DNA of 64,000 nucleotides from Streptomyces sp. SAJ15 (GTDB lineage Bacteria > Actinomycetota > Actinomycetes > Streptomycetales > Streptomycetaceae), in NCBI RefSeq assembly GCF_007595705.1, contig NZ_NISY01000005.1, positions 310,001 to 374,000 on the forward strand, in the 5' to 3' direction. Shown here one piece after another: positions 1-17,200 of the stretch. The position numbers were made by a program, and so were the translations under genes. Every line of letters begins with the position of its first letter. The stretch's first letter is position 1. Below the pieces are notes generated by a model. The model had not been told where the DNA came from. It made no database searches and saw only the letters and a program-made list of their open reading frames with translations.

Positions 1-1487
1 CCGGTGTCGGGGCGCGCGCCGGCCTCCCGGCCCGCGCCGGATCCGGTGCCCGCGGCCGGCACCGGCCGCGGCTCCGGCTCGGACTCCGACTCCGCTTCCT
101 CGACGGCCTGTTCCAGGATCACATGGGCGTTGGTGCCGCTGATGCCGAAGGAGGAGACCGCGGCGCGGCGCACGCGTCCCGTCTCCGGCCACGGCCTGCG
201 CGCGGTGAGCAGCGCCACCCCGCCGCCGGCCCAGTCGGCGTGCGGCGTGGGCTCCTCGACGTGCAGGGTGGCGGGCAGCTCCCCGTGGCGCAGCGCCAGC
301 ACCATCTTGATCACACCGGCGGCGCCGGCGGCGAGCTGGGTGTGGCCGATGTTGGACTTCACCGAGCCCAGCCACAGCGGCCGGTCCGCGGGCCGGTCCC
401 GGCCGTAGGTGGCCAACAGGGCCCGCGCCTCGATGGGGTCGCCGAGGGTGGTGCCGGTGCCGTGCGCCTCCACGGCGTCGACCTGGTCCGCCGCCAGCCG
501 CGCGTCGGCCAGCGCCTCGCGGATCACCCGCCGCTGGGCGGAGCCGCTGGGCGCGGTCAGCCCGTTCGAGGCGCCGTCCTGGTTGACCGCGGAGCCGCGG
601 ACGACGGCGAGCACCGGATGGCCGTTCCGCCGGGCGTCCGAGAGCCGCTCCACCAGCAGCATGCCGGCCCCCTCACCCCAGCCGGTGCCGTCGGCGCCGG
701 CGGAGAACGCCTTGACGCGGCCGTCGGCGGCCAGCCCGCGCTGTCGGCTGAACTCCACGAACATGGTGGGGGCGCCCATCACCGCGGCCCCGCCGGCCAG
801 CGCCAGCGAGCACTCGCCGCGGCGCAGCGACTGACAGGCGAGGTGCAGCGCCACCAGGGACGAGGAGCACGCCGTGTCGATGGTGATGGCGGGGCCCTCG
901 AGCCCGAAGGTGTAGGCCAGCCGGCCGGAGGCGACGCTGACGGTGGTCCCGGTCAGCAGATAGCCCTCGGCGCCCTCGGCCGCCTGGTGGTGGCCGCTCC
1001 CGTAGCCGAGCGGCGAGGCGGCGACGAAGACGCCGGTCCGGCTGCCGCGCAGCGTCTCCGGGTCGATCCCGGCGCGCTCGAACGTCTCCCAACCGGTCTC
1101 CAGCAGCAGCCGCTGCTGCGGGTCCATGGCGAGGGCCTCGCGCGGACTGATGCCGAAGAACCCGGCGTCGAACCGGTCGGCGTCGTGGACGAAGTAGCCG
1201 TGTCGGGCGTAGCTCTTGCCCGGCCGGTCCGGGTCGGGGTCGAAGAGGCCGTCCAGGTCCCAGCCGCGGTCCTCGGGGAACTCCGAGACCGTGTCGGTGC
1301 CGGCCGACAGCAGCCGCCAGAACTCCTCCGGCGAGCGCGCTTCTCCGGGGAAGCGGCAGGCCATGGCCACGATCGCGATCGGTTCCCGCTGCGCCTCGGT
1401 GAGCTTGCGGTTCTGCTGCTTCAGCCGCTGGTTCTCCTTCAGTGACGTCCGCAGCGCTTCAAGGACCTTCTCCTGTGATGCCGTCAT
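1..1487 (-). CDS. Modular type I PKS, module 6 ketosynthase (5' part only)
   Basis: This is the first 495 residues of a PKS protein whose remainder lies beyond the left edge. The start is the ATG at 1487, 25 bp downstream of the stop of the module 5 gene. An N-terminal coiled-coil docking helix (about residues 1-33, SLKENQRLKQQNRKL) is followed by a complete-looking KS. The active site is DTACSSS, with EAHGTGT and KSNIGH for the two His residues, and the KS ends at GTNAHV. The KS should take the chain from module 5 and condense it with the module 6 extender. The downstream domains cannot be seen. The docking helix is close to that of the module 2-3 protein, so it is probably the same docking class. 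The KS assignment is certain; the module number assumes collinearity. Confidence 0.95.
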   Translation of the reverse strand, partial: MTASQEKVLEALRTSLKENQRLKQQNRKLTEAQREPIAIVAMACRFPGEARSPEEFWRLLSAGTDTVSEFPEDRGWDLDGLFDPDPDRPGKSYARHGYFVHDADRFDAGFFGISPREALAMDPQQRLLLETGWETFERAGIDPETLRGSRTGVFVAASPLGYGSGHHQAAEGAEGYLLTGTTVSVASGRLAYTFGLEGPAITIDTACSSSLVALHLACQSLRRGECSLALAGGAAVMGAPTMFVEFSRQRGLAADGRVKAFSAGADGTGWGEGAGMLLVERLSDARRNGHPVLAVVRGSAVNQDGASNGLTAPSGSAQRRVIREALADARLAADQVDAVEAHGTGTTLGDPIEARALLATYGRDRPADRPLWLGSVKSNIGHTQLAAGAAGVIKMVLALRHGELPATLHVEEPTPHADWAGGGVALLTARRPWPETGRVRRAAVSSFGISGTNAHVILEQAVEEAESESEPEPRPVPAAGTGSGAGREAGARPDT

Positions 1488-1512
1488 CGTCGTCTCCGCA
1501 CTCCGAACGCGA

Positions 1513-4500
1513 TCAGAGGTCTGTGCCGTCGAGCGCCATGCTGACCAGGTCGTCGGCGTCCATGGCGTCGATGGAGTCCGCCGGGTCCGCCGCCGCGGCG
1601 CCGTCGTCCGCCGGCCCCGACGCGCCGTCGTATCCGGCGAGTTCGAGCAGCGCGTCGGCGAGTCCCGCCTCGCGCAGCCGGGACAGCGGGATGGTGGCGA
1701 GCGCGGCGCGGATCTCCGCCTCCACGGACGCCTCCCGCGCGGCCAGCGCGGCCTCCTGCCCGGTGTCGGGGATCAGTTGGGCCCGTAGCTCCTCGGCCAG
1801 GGCGGCGGGGGTGGGATGGTCGAAGACCAGGGTGGCCGGGAGCCGCAGCCCGGTGGCGGCGCCCAGCCGGTTGCGCAGCTCCACCGAGGTCAGCGAGTCG
1901 AAGCCGAGCTGCTTGAACGGCTGGCCCGGCTGGACCGCCTCCGGGGAGGCGTGCCCCAGCACCGTCGCGGTGTGCTCCCGGACGAGGGCCAGCAGCGCCC
2001 GGCCGCGCTCGACGGCCGGCAGCGCGGCCAGTCGACGGGCGAGGGCCTCGGCGCCCCGGGGGTCGGCCGAGTGCTCCACGGTGCGTCGCGCGGGCGCGCC
2101 GGCGAGTCCGCGGAGCAGCGGGGGGATGCCGGTGTGCGCGGCGGAGGCGCGGAGCGCCGCGACGTCCAGGCCCATCGCCACCAGCAGCGGCTGGTCCGCG
2201 GTGCGCAGGGCGGCGCCGAACAGCTCCAGTCCGTCCGCGTCGGACAGCGGGGTCACCCCGGACCTGCGCATCCGGTCCCTGGCGGTCTCGTCCAGGTGCC
2301 CGGTCATGCCGCTGGCCCGCGCCCACAGCCCCCAGGCCAGGGACAGCCCGGGCAGCCCCGCGGCCCGCCGGGCGTGCGCGAGCGCGTCCAGGAAGGCGTT
2401 GGCGGCCGCGTAGTTGCCCTGTCCGGCGCCGCCGAGGGTGGCGGCGGAGGAGGAGAAGAGGACGAAGGCGGCCAGGTCGGCGTCGCGGGTCAGCTCATGG
2501 AGGTTCCAGGCCGCCTGGATCTTGGGGCGCGCCACCGCGTCCACCTGTTCGGCGGTGAGCGAGCCGATCACGCTGTCGCGCAGCACGCCCGCGGCGTGCA
2601 CGACGCCGGTGAGCGGGTGCTCCGGCTCGATGGCGGCGAGCACCCCGGCCAGGGCGTCCCGGTCGGCGGCGTCACAGGCGGCCACGGTCACCCGGGCGCC
2701 GAGCGCGGTCAGTTCGGCGTCGAGTTCGGCGGCGCCCTCGGCCGCCGGGCCCTGCCGGGAGAGCAGCAGCAGCCGTCGTACGCCGTGCTCCGCGACCAGG
2801 TGGCGGGCGACCAGGCCGCCCAGCACCCCGGTGCCGCCGGTGATCAGCACGGTGCCCTCGGGGTCCAGGGCGCGCGGCATGGTGAGCACCACCTTGCCGA
2901 TGTGCCGGGCCTGGCTCATGAACCGGAAGGCGTCCAGACCCCGGCGTACGTCCCAGGTGGTCGCCGGCAGCGGCCGCAGCACCCCGCGCTCGAAGAGCGC
3001 CATCAGCTCGGCCAGCATCTCGCCGATCCGCTCGGGTCCGGCCTCGATCAGGTCGAACCACCGGTAGCCGACCCCCGGATGGGCGGCGGCGACCGCGTCG
3101 GCGTCCCGGATGTCGGTCTTGCCCATCTCCACGAACCGGCCGCCGTCGCGCAGCAGCCGCAGGGACGCGTCGACGTACTCGTGGGCCAGGGAGTTCAGGA
3201 CGACGTCCAGGCCCCGGCCGGCGGTGGCGGCGCGGAAGGCGTCCTCGAACTCCAGGGAGCGGGAGGAGGCGATGCGGGCGTCCTCGATCCCCTGGGCGCG
3301 CAGCGCGTCCCACTTGGCGGGGCTCGCCGTGGTGAACACCTCCGCCCCCAGGTGCCGGGCGAGCTGGACCGCGGCGATGCCGACGCCGCCGGTGGCCGCG
3401 TGGATCAGCACCGACTCTCCGGGGCGGACGTCCGCGAGGTCCACCAGGCCGTAGTAGGCGGTGAGGAAGGCGATCGGGACGGTGGCGGCCTCGGTGTAGG
3501 TCCAGCCCTCGGGCATCCTGGCGACGAGTCGCCGGTCGACGGCCGCGACCGGTCCGAAGCAGCCGGGCACCATGCCCATGACCCGGTCGCCGGGCGCCAG
3601 GTCGGTGACGTCCGGGGCGGTCTCCAGCACCACACCGGCCGCCTCGCCGCCCATGACGTCCTGGTCGACCATGCCGAGGCCGAGGAGCACATCGCGGAAG
3701 TTCATCCCGGCGGCGTGCACGGCGACCCGCACATGCCCCGGCTTCAGCGGCGCCGTCGCCTCGGGGCTCGGCAGCAGGGCCAGGTTCTCCAGGGTGCCCT
3801 TGGCGGTGACGTCCAGCCGCCAGCCGGGCTCGCGCGGCGGTCGCAGGGCGTGGCCGGCGTCGGCCCGCGCGAGCCGCGGCACCAGCACCTGCCCCGCGCG
3901 CAGCGCGAGTTGCGGCTCGCCGCTCGCCAGGGCGTACGACAGCGGCTCGGGCGCGGCGGCCGCGCCGTCGACGTCCAGCAGCACCAGCCGCCCGGGGTGC
4001 TCGGTCTGCGCGGAGCGGACCAGCCCCCACACCGGGGCGTGCGCCAGGTCCCGTACGGACTCGCCGGGGGCGGCGGCCACGGCGCCGCGGGTGAGGACCA
4101 CCAGTCGGGTGGCCGCGAGCCGTTCGTCGGCCAGCCACTCCCGCAGCAGCGCCAGCGCGCGGTGGGTGACCGCGCGGGCGGCCTCGGCGGGGTCGGTCGA
4201 CGGAAGGTCGATCCCGGGTTCGTCGGTCCCCGGATCCGGGGTCCGGGGTTCGCCGGCGAAGGTCACGAACACCGCGTCCGGCGCGGCCTCACCGGCGGTG
4301 AGCGCCGCGGTCAGCGCGGCCGGGTCGGCGTAGTGGTCCAGGATGGTCCCCGCGGTGGCCCGCGGGGCGGCCGTCCGGTCAGGGCCGAGCACGGCCCAAC
4401 GGGCGGGGGCGGGCTCCGTGGCCGGGAGCGGCAGCGGGGTCCAGTCCACCCGGAGCAGCGGATCGCGGGGGCCGCCGTCGGCGTCCCGCAGTCGCTCCGC

Positions 4501-7500
4501 CGAGATCGGGCGGCTCACCAGCGACTCCACCGTGGCCACCGGTGCCCCGGTCGCGTCCGCCACCGCCAGGGACACCCCGTCGGGACCGGCGGGCGCCAAC
4601 CGGACCCGGAGCGCGGTGGCGCCGGTGGCGTGCACCGCCACCCCGGCCCAGGAGAACGGCAGCCGCACCGTCCCGCTGGAGTCCGGGGACGGCTCGGGGG
4701 CCGGCGCCGTGCCGGGGCCCGAGCCCGTCGTCCGGGTCGCGGCGGCGAGGTGCAGGGCCGCGTCCAGCAGCGCCGGGTGAAGGGCGAACTCCGCGGCGGC
4801 CGCGTGCTGTGCGGGCGCCAGCCGCACCTCCGCGAAGAGCTCGTCCCCGCGCCGCCAGGCCGCCCGCAGCCCCTGGAAGGCCGGGCCGTACTCGAGCCCC
4901 TCGGCGGCGAGTCGCTCGTAGACGCCGTCGAGCGCCACCGGCTCCGCCCCGGGGGGCGGCCAGGCCGTCGACTCCCCGCCGGCCGCGAGGTCGCCGGTGG
5001 TCAGGAAACCGGTCGCGTGGCAGGTCCACGGGGTCGCGTCGGCGGCGTCCGCGGCCCGGGAGTGCAGGCTCAGCGCCCGCCGTCCGCCCTCGTCCGGGGC
5101 GCCGACCGCCAGTTGGAGGTGGACACCGCCCCGCTCCGGCAGGACCAGCGGCGCCTGGAGCGTCAGCTCGTCCAGCACCGTGCAGCCGACCTCGTCACCG
5201 GCCCGCACGGCGAGCTCCACCAGCGCGGCCCCGGGCACCACCACCGTGCCCCACACCGCGTGGTCGGCCAGCCACGGCTGCGACTCCACCGACAGCCGGC
5301 CGGTGAGCAGCAGCCCGTCGTCGCCGGCGAGCGGCACCGCGGCGCCGAGCAGCGGATGGCCGGTGGCGCGCTGCCCGACCGCGCCCACGTCGCCGGTGGT
5401 CGCCGGCGCGTCCAGCCAGAAGCGACGGCGCTGGAAGGCGTACGTGGGCAGTTCCACCCGTCGCGCTCCCGCGAAGGCCCGCTCCCAGGCGATCGGCACG
5501 CCCAGCGCGTACGCCTCGGCCAGGGAGGTGAGGAAGCGCTCCGGGCCGCCCTCGTCGCGGCGCAGCGAGCCGACGGCGGCGGCGTCCTCGATGGCCATGG
5601 TCAGCACCGGGTGCGGGCTGGCCTCGACGAAGACGCCGAGGCCGTCGGCGACCGCCGCCCGCACGGCGGCGTCGAAGCGGACGGTGTGGCGGAGGTTCCG
5701 GTACCAGTAGGCGGCGTCGAGCTCGGCGGTGTCCAGCAGGCCGCCGGTCACCGTCGAGTAGAACGGCACACCCGCGGCGCGCGGGGCGATGGTCGCCAGG
5801 TCGGCTCTCAGCACCTCCTGGAGGCGGTCCACATGGGCGGAGTGCGAGGCGTAGTCCACCGGGATGCGCCGGGCGCGCTCGTCCCGCTCCTCGCACTCGG
5901 CGAGCAGCTCGTCCAGCGCCGCCGGGTCCCCGGAGACCACCGTGGCGGACGGACCGTTGACGGCGGCGACGGAGAGCCGGTCGCCCCAGCGCGCGAGCCG
6001 CTCGCGCACGATCTCGGAGGGCAGGGCCACGGACACCATGCCGCCCGCGCCGGAGAGCGCCAGCAGCGCCCTGCTGCGGAGGGCGACGACCTTCGCGCCG
6101 TCCTCCAGCGACAGCGCGCCCGCCACACAGGCCGCGGCGATCTCGCCCTGTGAGTGGCCGATGACCGCGGCCGGCTCCACCCCGTACGCACGCCACAACT
6201 CCGCCAGGGACACCATCACGGCCCACAGCGCGGGCTGGACGACATCCACCCGGTCGTACGAGGGCGCGCCGTCCGCGCCGCGCAGCACCTCCTCCAAGGA
6301 CCAGTCCACGTACGGCGCCAACGCCTCACCACACGCCGTGATCCGCTCCCGGAACACCGTCGAGGAGTCCAGCAACTCCACCGCCATACCCGCCCACTGC
6401 GAGCCCTGACCCGGGAAGACGAACACCGCGCCGCCGCGGCCGGCGGCGTGTCCCGTCACCACGCCGGGCGCCACGCCCGTCCCGGGGTCTCCGGCGAGGC
6501 TCTCCAGGCCCCGGAGGAGCGTTTCGCGGTCCGCGCCGACGACGACGGCGCGGTGCTCCAGCGGTGAGCGGCCGGTGGCGAGGGACCAGCCCACATCGGC
6601 CGGCCGCCACTCCGGATGCCCGACCACCGCCTCCCGCAACCGCTCGGCCTGCGCCCGCAACGCCTCCGCCGACCGCGCCGACACCACCCACGGCACCACA
6701 CCCGACACCCCGACGGACCCGGGCGACTCGGTCGCCGCCTCCCGCTCCGGGGCCTCCTCCAATACCACATGCGCGTTGGTGCCACTCACCCCGAACGACG
6801 ACACCGCCGACCGCCGCGGACGACCCGTCTCCGGCCACACCCGCTCCTCGGTCAGCAACTCCACCCCACCCACCGACCAGTCCACATGCGGCGTCGGCTC
6901 ATCCACATGCAACGTCCGCGGCAACACCCCATGCCGCATCGCCAACACCATCTTGATCACACCCGCCACACCCGCCGCCGCCTGCGTGTGACCGAGATTC
7001 GACTTCAGCGAGCCCAGCCACAGCGGCCGGTCGGCCGGCCGTCCCCGACCGTACGTGGCCAGCAACGCCTGGGCCTCGATCGGATCGCCGAGCTTCGTCC
7101 CGGTCCCGTGCGCCTCCACGGCGTCGACGAGGTCGGCCGACAGGCCGGCGTCGGCGAGGGCCCGGCGGATGACGCGCTGCTGGGAGGGGCCGTTGGGGGC
7201 GGAGAGGGCGCTGCTCGCGCCGTCCTGGTTGACGGCGGAGCCGCGGATCACCGCGAGCACCCGGTGGCCGTTGCGGCGGGCGTCGGAGAGCCGCTCCAAC
7301 AGCAGCATGCCGACGCCCTCGCCCCAGGCCGTGCCGTCGGCCGCCGCGGCGAAGGACTTGCAGCGACCGTCCGGGGCGAGGCCGCGCTGCCGGCTGAACT
7401 CGATGAGGCTCCCGGGGGTGACCATCACGGTGACGCCGCCGGCCAGGGCCAGGGTGCAGTCGCCGCGGCGCAGCGCCTGCGCCGCCAGGTGCACGGCGAC

Positions 7501-8130
7501 CAGCGAGGAGGAGCAGGCCGTGTCCACCGTGACGGCGGGGCCCTCCAGTCCCAGGGTGTAGGCGATGCGCCCGGAGGCGACGCTGCCGGAGTTCCCGCTG
7601 CCCAGGAAGGCGGCGACGGCCTCGTCCACCTCCGTGAGCCGGGCGGCGTACTCGTGGTACATGAGGCCGGCGTAGACGCCGACCGGGGCGCCGCGGACGC
7701 TCGCCGGGGCGACCCCGGCCCGCTCCAGAGCCTCCCAGGCGGCCTCCATCAGCAGCCGCTGCTGGGGGTCCATGGCCAGCGCCTCGCGCGGGCTGATGTC
7801 GAAGAGCGCGGGGTCGAACCGGTCCGCCCCGTCGATGAAGCCGCCGGTGCGCACATAGGAGGTGCCCGGCCGGGTGGCGTCGGGGTCGTAGAAGTCCTCG
7901 ACGCGCCAGCCGCGGTCCGCGGGCGGCTCGCCGATCGCGTCCTCGCCCGCGATCGCCAGCCGCCACAGCGCCTCCGGCGTGTCCACGCCGCCCGGCAGCC
8001 GGCAGCTCATGCCGATGATCGCGATGGGTTCGCGCTCGGCCTCCTCCAACTCCCGCACGCGGCGGCGCGCCTCGGTGAGTTCGGCGGTCGCCCACCGGAG
8101 GTGGTCGCGCAGCCTGTCTTCGTTTGCCAC
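1513..8130 (-). CDS. Modular type I PKS, module 5 (KS-AT-DH-ER-KR-ACP)
   Basis: A 2205-residue protein with one fully reducing module. An N-terminal docking coiled coil (about 1-33) precedes the KS (Cys near 206 in DTACSSS). The AT has GHSQG near 659 and YASH near 761, the signature usual for methylmalonyl-CoA. The DH has HxxxGxxxxP (His near 957) and LLDAALH. The ER (about 1450-1740) has the NADPH loop GATGGVG-like AATGGVGIA near 1582. In the ER the stretch GLGMV lacks the Tyr often linked to 2S-methyl products, so 2R is a tentative prediction. The KR has GGTGVLGG near 1767, LRD in place of LDD, and Tyr near 1905, so it is B-type. The ACP Ser lies in LGFDSL near 2079. The C-terminal tail (MDADDLV) resembles that of the loading/module 1 protein. 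The expected product unit is a saturated methyl-branched extension. The start lies 12 bp after the stop of the module 4 gene, consistent with one transcript. Confidence 0.96.
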   Translation of the reverse strand: MANEDRLRDHLRWATAELTEARRRVRELEEAEREPIAIIGMSCRLPGGVDTPEALWRLAIAGEDAIGEPPADRGWRVEDFYDPDATRPGTSYVRTGGFIDGADRFDPALFDISPREALAMDPQQRLLMEAAWEALERAGVAPASVRGAPVGVYAGLMYHEYAARLTEVDEAVAAFLGSGNSGSVASGRIAYTLGLEGPAVTVDTACSSSLVAVHLAAQALRRGDCTLALAGGVTVMVTPGSLIEFSRQRGLAPDGRCKSFAAAADGTAWGEGVGMLLLERLSDARRNGHRVLAVIRGSAVNQDGASSALSAPNGPSQQRVIRRALADAGLSADLVDAVEAHGTGTKLGDPIEAQALLATYGRGRPADRPLWLGSLKSNLGHTQAAAGVAGVIKMVLAMRHGVLPRTLHVDEPTPHVDWSVGGVELLTEERVWPETGRPRRSAVSSFGVSGTNAHVVLEEAPEREAATESPGSVGVSGVVPWVVSARSAEALRAQAERLREAVVGHPEWRPADVGWSLATGRSPLEHRAVVVGADRETLLRGLESLAGDPGTGVAPGVVTGHAAGRGGAVFVFPGQGSQWAGMAVELLDSSTVFRERITACGEALAPYVDWSLEEVLRGADGAPSYDRVDVVQPALWAVMVSLAELWRAYGVEPAAVIGHSQGEIAAACVAGALSLEDGAKVVALRSRALLALSGAGGMVSVALPSEIVRERLARWGDRLSVAAVNGPSATVVSGDPAALDELLAECEERDERARRIPVDYASHSAHVDRLQEVLRADLATIAPRAAGVPFYSTVTGGLLDTAELDAAYWYRNLRHTVRFDAAVRAAVADGLGVFVEASPHPVLTMAIEDAAAVGSLRRDEGGPERFLTSLAEAYALGVPIAWERAFAGARRVELPTYAFQRRRFWLDAPATTGDVGAVGQRATGHPLLGAAVPLAGDDGLLLTGRLSVESQPWLADHAVWGTVVVPGAALVELAVRAGDEVGCTVLDELTLQAPLVLPERGGVHLQLAVGAPDEGGRRALSLHSRAADAADATPWTCHATGFLTTGDLAAGGESTAWPPPGAEPVALDGVYERLAAEGLEYGPAFQGLRAAWRRGDELFAEVRLAPAQHAAAAEFALHPALLDAALHLAAATRTTGSGPGTAPAPEPSPDSSGTVRLPFSWAGVAVHATGATALRVRLAPAGPDGVSLAVADATGAPVATVESLVSRPISAERLRDADGGPRDPLLRVDWTPLPLPATEPAPARWAVLGPDRTAAPRATAGTILDHYADPAALTAALTAGEAAPDAVFVTFAGEPRTPDPGTDEPGIDLPSTDPAEAARAVTHRALALLREWLADERLAATRLVVLTRGAVAAAPGESVRDLAHAPVWGLVRSAQTEHPGRLVLLDVDGAAAAPEPLSYALASGEPQLALRAGQVLVPRLARADAGHALRPPREPGWRLDVTAKGTLENLALLPSPEATAPLKPGHVRVAVHAAGMNFRDVLLGLGMVDQDVMGGEAAGVVLETAPDVTDLAPGDRVMGMVPGCFGPVAAVDRRLVARMPEGWTYTEAATVPIAFLTAYYGLVDLADVRPGESVLIHAATGGVGIAAVQLARHLGAEVFTTASPAKWDALRAQGIEDARIASSRSLEFEDAFRAATAGRGLDVVLNSLAHEYVDASLRLLRDGGRFVEMGKTDIRDADAVAAAHPGVGYRWFDLIEAGPERIGEMLAELMALFERGVLRPLPATTWDVRRGLDAFRFMSQARHIGKVVLTMPRALDPEGTVLITGGTGVLGGLVARHLVAEHGVRRLLLLSRQGPAAEGAAELDAELTALGARVTVAACDAADRDALAGVLAAIEPEHPLTGVVHAAGVLRDSVIGSLTAEQVDAVARPKIQAAWNLHELTRDADLAAFVLFSSSAATLGGAGQGNYAAANAFLDALAHARRAAGLPGLSLAWGLWARASGMTGHLDETARDRMRRSGVTPLSDADGLELFGAALRTADQPLLVAMGLDVAALRASAAHTGIPPLLRGLAGAPARRTVEHSADPRGAEALARRLAALPAVERGRALLALVREHTATVLGHASPEAVQPGQPFKQLGFDSLTSVELRNRLGAATGLRLPATLVFDHPTPAALAEELRAQLIPDTGQEAALAAREASVEAEIRAALATIPLSRLREAGLADALLELAGYDGASGPADDGAAAADPADSIDAMDADDLVSMALDGTDL
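6125..6462. repeat. Near-identical AT N-terminal block (module 5 copy of three)
   Basis: This block of about 338 bp encodes the AT from the FPGQGSQW motif to GHSQG. It matches 22707-23044 (module 2, offset 16,582) and 28524-28860 (module 1) with scattered substitutions. Confidence 0.85.
6571..7005. repeat. Near-identical block, copy in module 5 KS-AT junction
   Basis: This 435-bp stretch matches 23156-23590 (module 2) at a constant offset of 16,585 with only a few differences seen. It encodes the end of the KS and the KS-AT linker. Its wobble bases are richer in C on the plus strand than those of flanking PKS DNA, which suggests recent copying between modules. Confidence 0.9.
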
Positions 8131-8142
8131 TTGAGCCAGCTC

Positions 8143-14163
<6,021 letters not shown>

Positions 14164-14206
14164 CCAAGTCCCTTCTGTGCTGCGGTCTTCCGGATGCGGC
14201 GGCGGC

Positions 14207-17200
14207 TCACGACTTCCTCAACTCGTTCTCGACGATGTCGAAGATCTCGTCGAGCGTGGCCGACTCGACCTCGGCCGCGGCGCCGGTCGTCCCCTCGGAC
14301 TCCCCGTCGAGGCGGGTCAGCAGCCCCCGCAGCCGTTCGGCGAGCCGCTCGCGCGCCGGGTCGTCCGCGGAGAGGCCCCGTACGGCGGCCTCCAGGCCGT
14401 CGAGTTCGGCGAACCCGGCCGGTTCCGGCTCCCCGTCCCCCGGCACCGCCAGGAGCGTCCCGAGGAGGGTCGCCACGGCGGCGGGGCTGGGGTGGTCGAA
14501 GATCAGCGTGGCCGGCAGCCGCACCCCGGCGGCGGCTCCCAGGCGGTTGCGGAGCTCCACGGCCCGCAGCGAGTCGAACCCGGAGTCGAGGAAGCCGCGC
14601 GCGGTGTCGACCGCTCCGGGGTCGGCGTATCCGAGGACCGTGGCGACATGGCCGCGCACCAGGTCGAGCAGCGCGTCCTCCCGCTCCGGCCCGGTCAGCC
14701 CCGCCAGCCGCCGGCGGAGGGCGGCCCCGCTGTCCGCGGGCGCCTCGGCGAGCCGTGCCGCCGCCTCGGGTGCGGTCCGCGCGCCGACGAGGTCGCGCAG
14801 CAGCGGGGGCGGCGGGGTGGGCGCGGCGCGCAGCGCGGCGAGGTCCAGCCGTACGGGCACCACCGCCGGCCGATCCTCGGCGAGCGCTGCGTCGAACAGC
14901 TCCAGTGCCTCGACGGTGGACAGCGGCAGCACGCCGGAGCGGCGCAGCCGGCCTCGGTCGGCCTCGTCGAGCCGGCCGGTCAGCTCGCTGGTGGCGGACC
15001 ACAGGCCCCAGGCCAGGGAGGTCCCGGGCAGCCCCTGGGCGCGGCGCTGCCGGGCCAGTGCGTCCAGGAAGGCGTTGGCCGCCGCGTAGTTGGCCTGGCC
15101 GGCGTTGCCCAGCACCTGGCCGGCGGCGGAGAAGAGCACGAACATCGCCGGCTCGGCGGCGCGGGTGAGCTCGTGCAGATGCCAGGCGGCGTCGACCTTG
15201 GGGCGCAGCACCGCGTGCACGCGCTCGGGGGTGAGCGCGGCGATGACGCCGTCGTCCAGGGCGCCGGCGGCGTGCACCACGCCGGTGAGCGGCCGCTCGG
15301 CCGGCACCGTGTCGAGCAGCGCCGCCAGCGCCTCCCGGTCGGCGACGTCGCAGGCCGCGATGGTCACGTCCGCGCCGCGGCCGGTCAGTTCGGCGGCCAG
15401 CTCCGCGGCGCCCTCGGCTTCCTGGCCACGACGGCTGACGAGCAGCAGGTGGCGCACGCCGTGGGCGGCGACGAGGTGCCGCGCCAGCAGGCCGCCCAGG
15501 GTGCCGGTGCCGCCGGTGATCAGCACGGTGCCGTCGGCGGGCGCGCGACCGGTGTCGGCGGGCGCGTGGTCGGCGTCGGCAGACGTGTGGTCGGTGTCGG
15601 CGGCCTGGTCGGTGTCGGCGAGCGCGCGACCGGTGTCGTCGGCGGTCGGGCCGGCGTCGCCACCGGCCGAGGCCGTCCCTCCCGGCCGCGGGTCGCCCTC
15701 GGCGGCCGGCGAGGTCAGCCGGGCCAGCCGCGGCACGAGGACCGCGCCCTCCCGCAGGGCGAGTTGGGGGGCGTCGCCGGCCAGCGCCGCGGGCAGCGCG
15801 TGCGTCGAGGCGTCGGCGTCGTCGAGGTCGACGAGCGCGAACCGGCCCGGCTGTTCCGCCTCGGCGGAGCGCACCGCGCCCCACAGTGCCGCGCCGGCCA
15901 GGTCGGACACCTCGTCGTCGGGGCCGGCGGCGACGGCGCCCCGGGTCAGCCACACCAGCCGGGAGCCGGCGAACCGCTCGTCCGCCAGCCACGCCTGGAG
16001 CAGGCCCAGCGCCCGGACGACGGAGGCGTGGACGGAGTCCGCGGCCGGGCCCGGCTCCGGGGTCCACGGCACCAGGACGACCTCGGGAGTCGGCGCCCCG
16101 GCTGCGAGGGCCGCGCCGAGGGCGGTCAGGTCCGCGTGGGTCGCGATCCCGGGCAGCGCCGCGGCCGGCTCCGGGCGACCCTCGCCCAGCAGCGCCCACC
16201 GGGCCGCGGTCGTCGCGGCCGGCAGGGACCGCGCGGTGGCGGCCGGGGCGGTGTCCTCGACCCACTCGACCTGGTACAGCGACTCCTGGTGTCCGCCGCC
16301 GGCGGCGCGCAGCCGCTCCCGGGTGACCGGGCGTACCGCCAGCGCCTCGACCGTGGCGACCGGGGTGCCGGCGGCGTCGGCCACCTCCAGCGAGATTCCG
16401 CCGGCGTCGGCCGGGGCCAGCCGGACCCGCAGCGCGGTGGCGGCGCGGGCGCGCAGCGTCACCCCGGTCCAGGCGAAGGGCAGTCGGACCTCGTCGAGCC
16501 CGTCGAGGAGGCTGGTGTGGAGCGCCGCGTCCAGCAGTGCGGGGTGCAGGCCGCAGCGTTCGGCGTCGGCGTGGCGGTCCCGCGGCAGCCGGATCTCGGC
16601 GAAGAGCTCGTCCCCGCGCCGCCAGGCCGCCCGCAGCCCCTGGAAGACGGGCCCGTACTCCAGCCCGTCCGCGGCGAGCCGCCCGTACAGCCCGTCCAGC
16701 GCCACGGGCTCCGCGCCCGCGGGGGGCCAGGCGCCGTCGAGTCCGCCCCGCGGGGCGGGTTCGGCCGGTGCGACGACCCCGGTGCCGTGGCAGGTCCAGG
16801 GCGCGTCCTCGGCGGCGTCGCGGTCGGGTCGCGAGTGGACGGTGACGGGTCGTCGGCCGGCCTGATCCGCGCCGCCCGCCCGCACCTGCACCTGCACCGC
16901 GCCGCGCTCCGGAAGCACCAGCGGCGCCTGGAGCGTCAGCTCCTCCAGCCGGTCGCAGCCCACCCGGCCGCCGGCCGACAGCGCCAGCTCCACGAAGGCC
17001 GTCCCCGGCACCAGCACCAGACCCCACACCGCGTGATCCGCCAGCCACGGGTGCGAGTCCCGGGAGAGCCGGCCGGTCAGGACGACCCCGTCGCCGTCGG
17101 CCAGCCCCAACTCGCCGGCCAGCAGGGGGTGGTCGGCCGTGCGCAGCCCCGGGGCGTGCCCGCCGGCCGTCACCGCGGGGGCGTCCACCCAGAACCGTTC

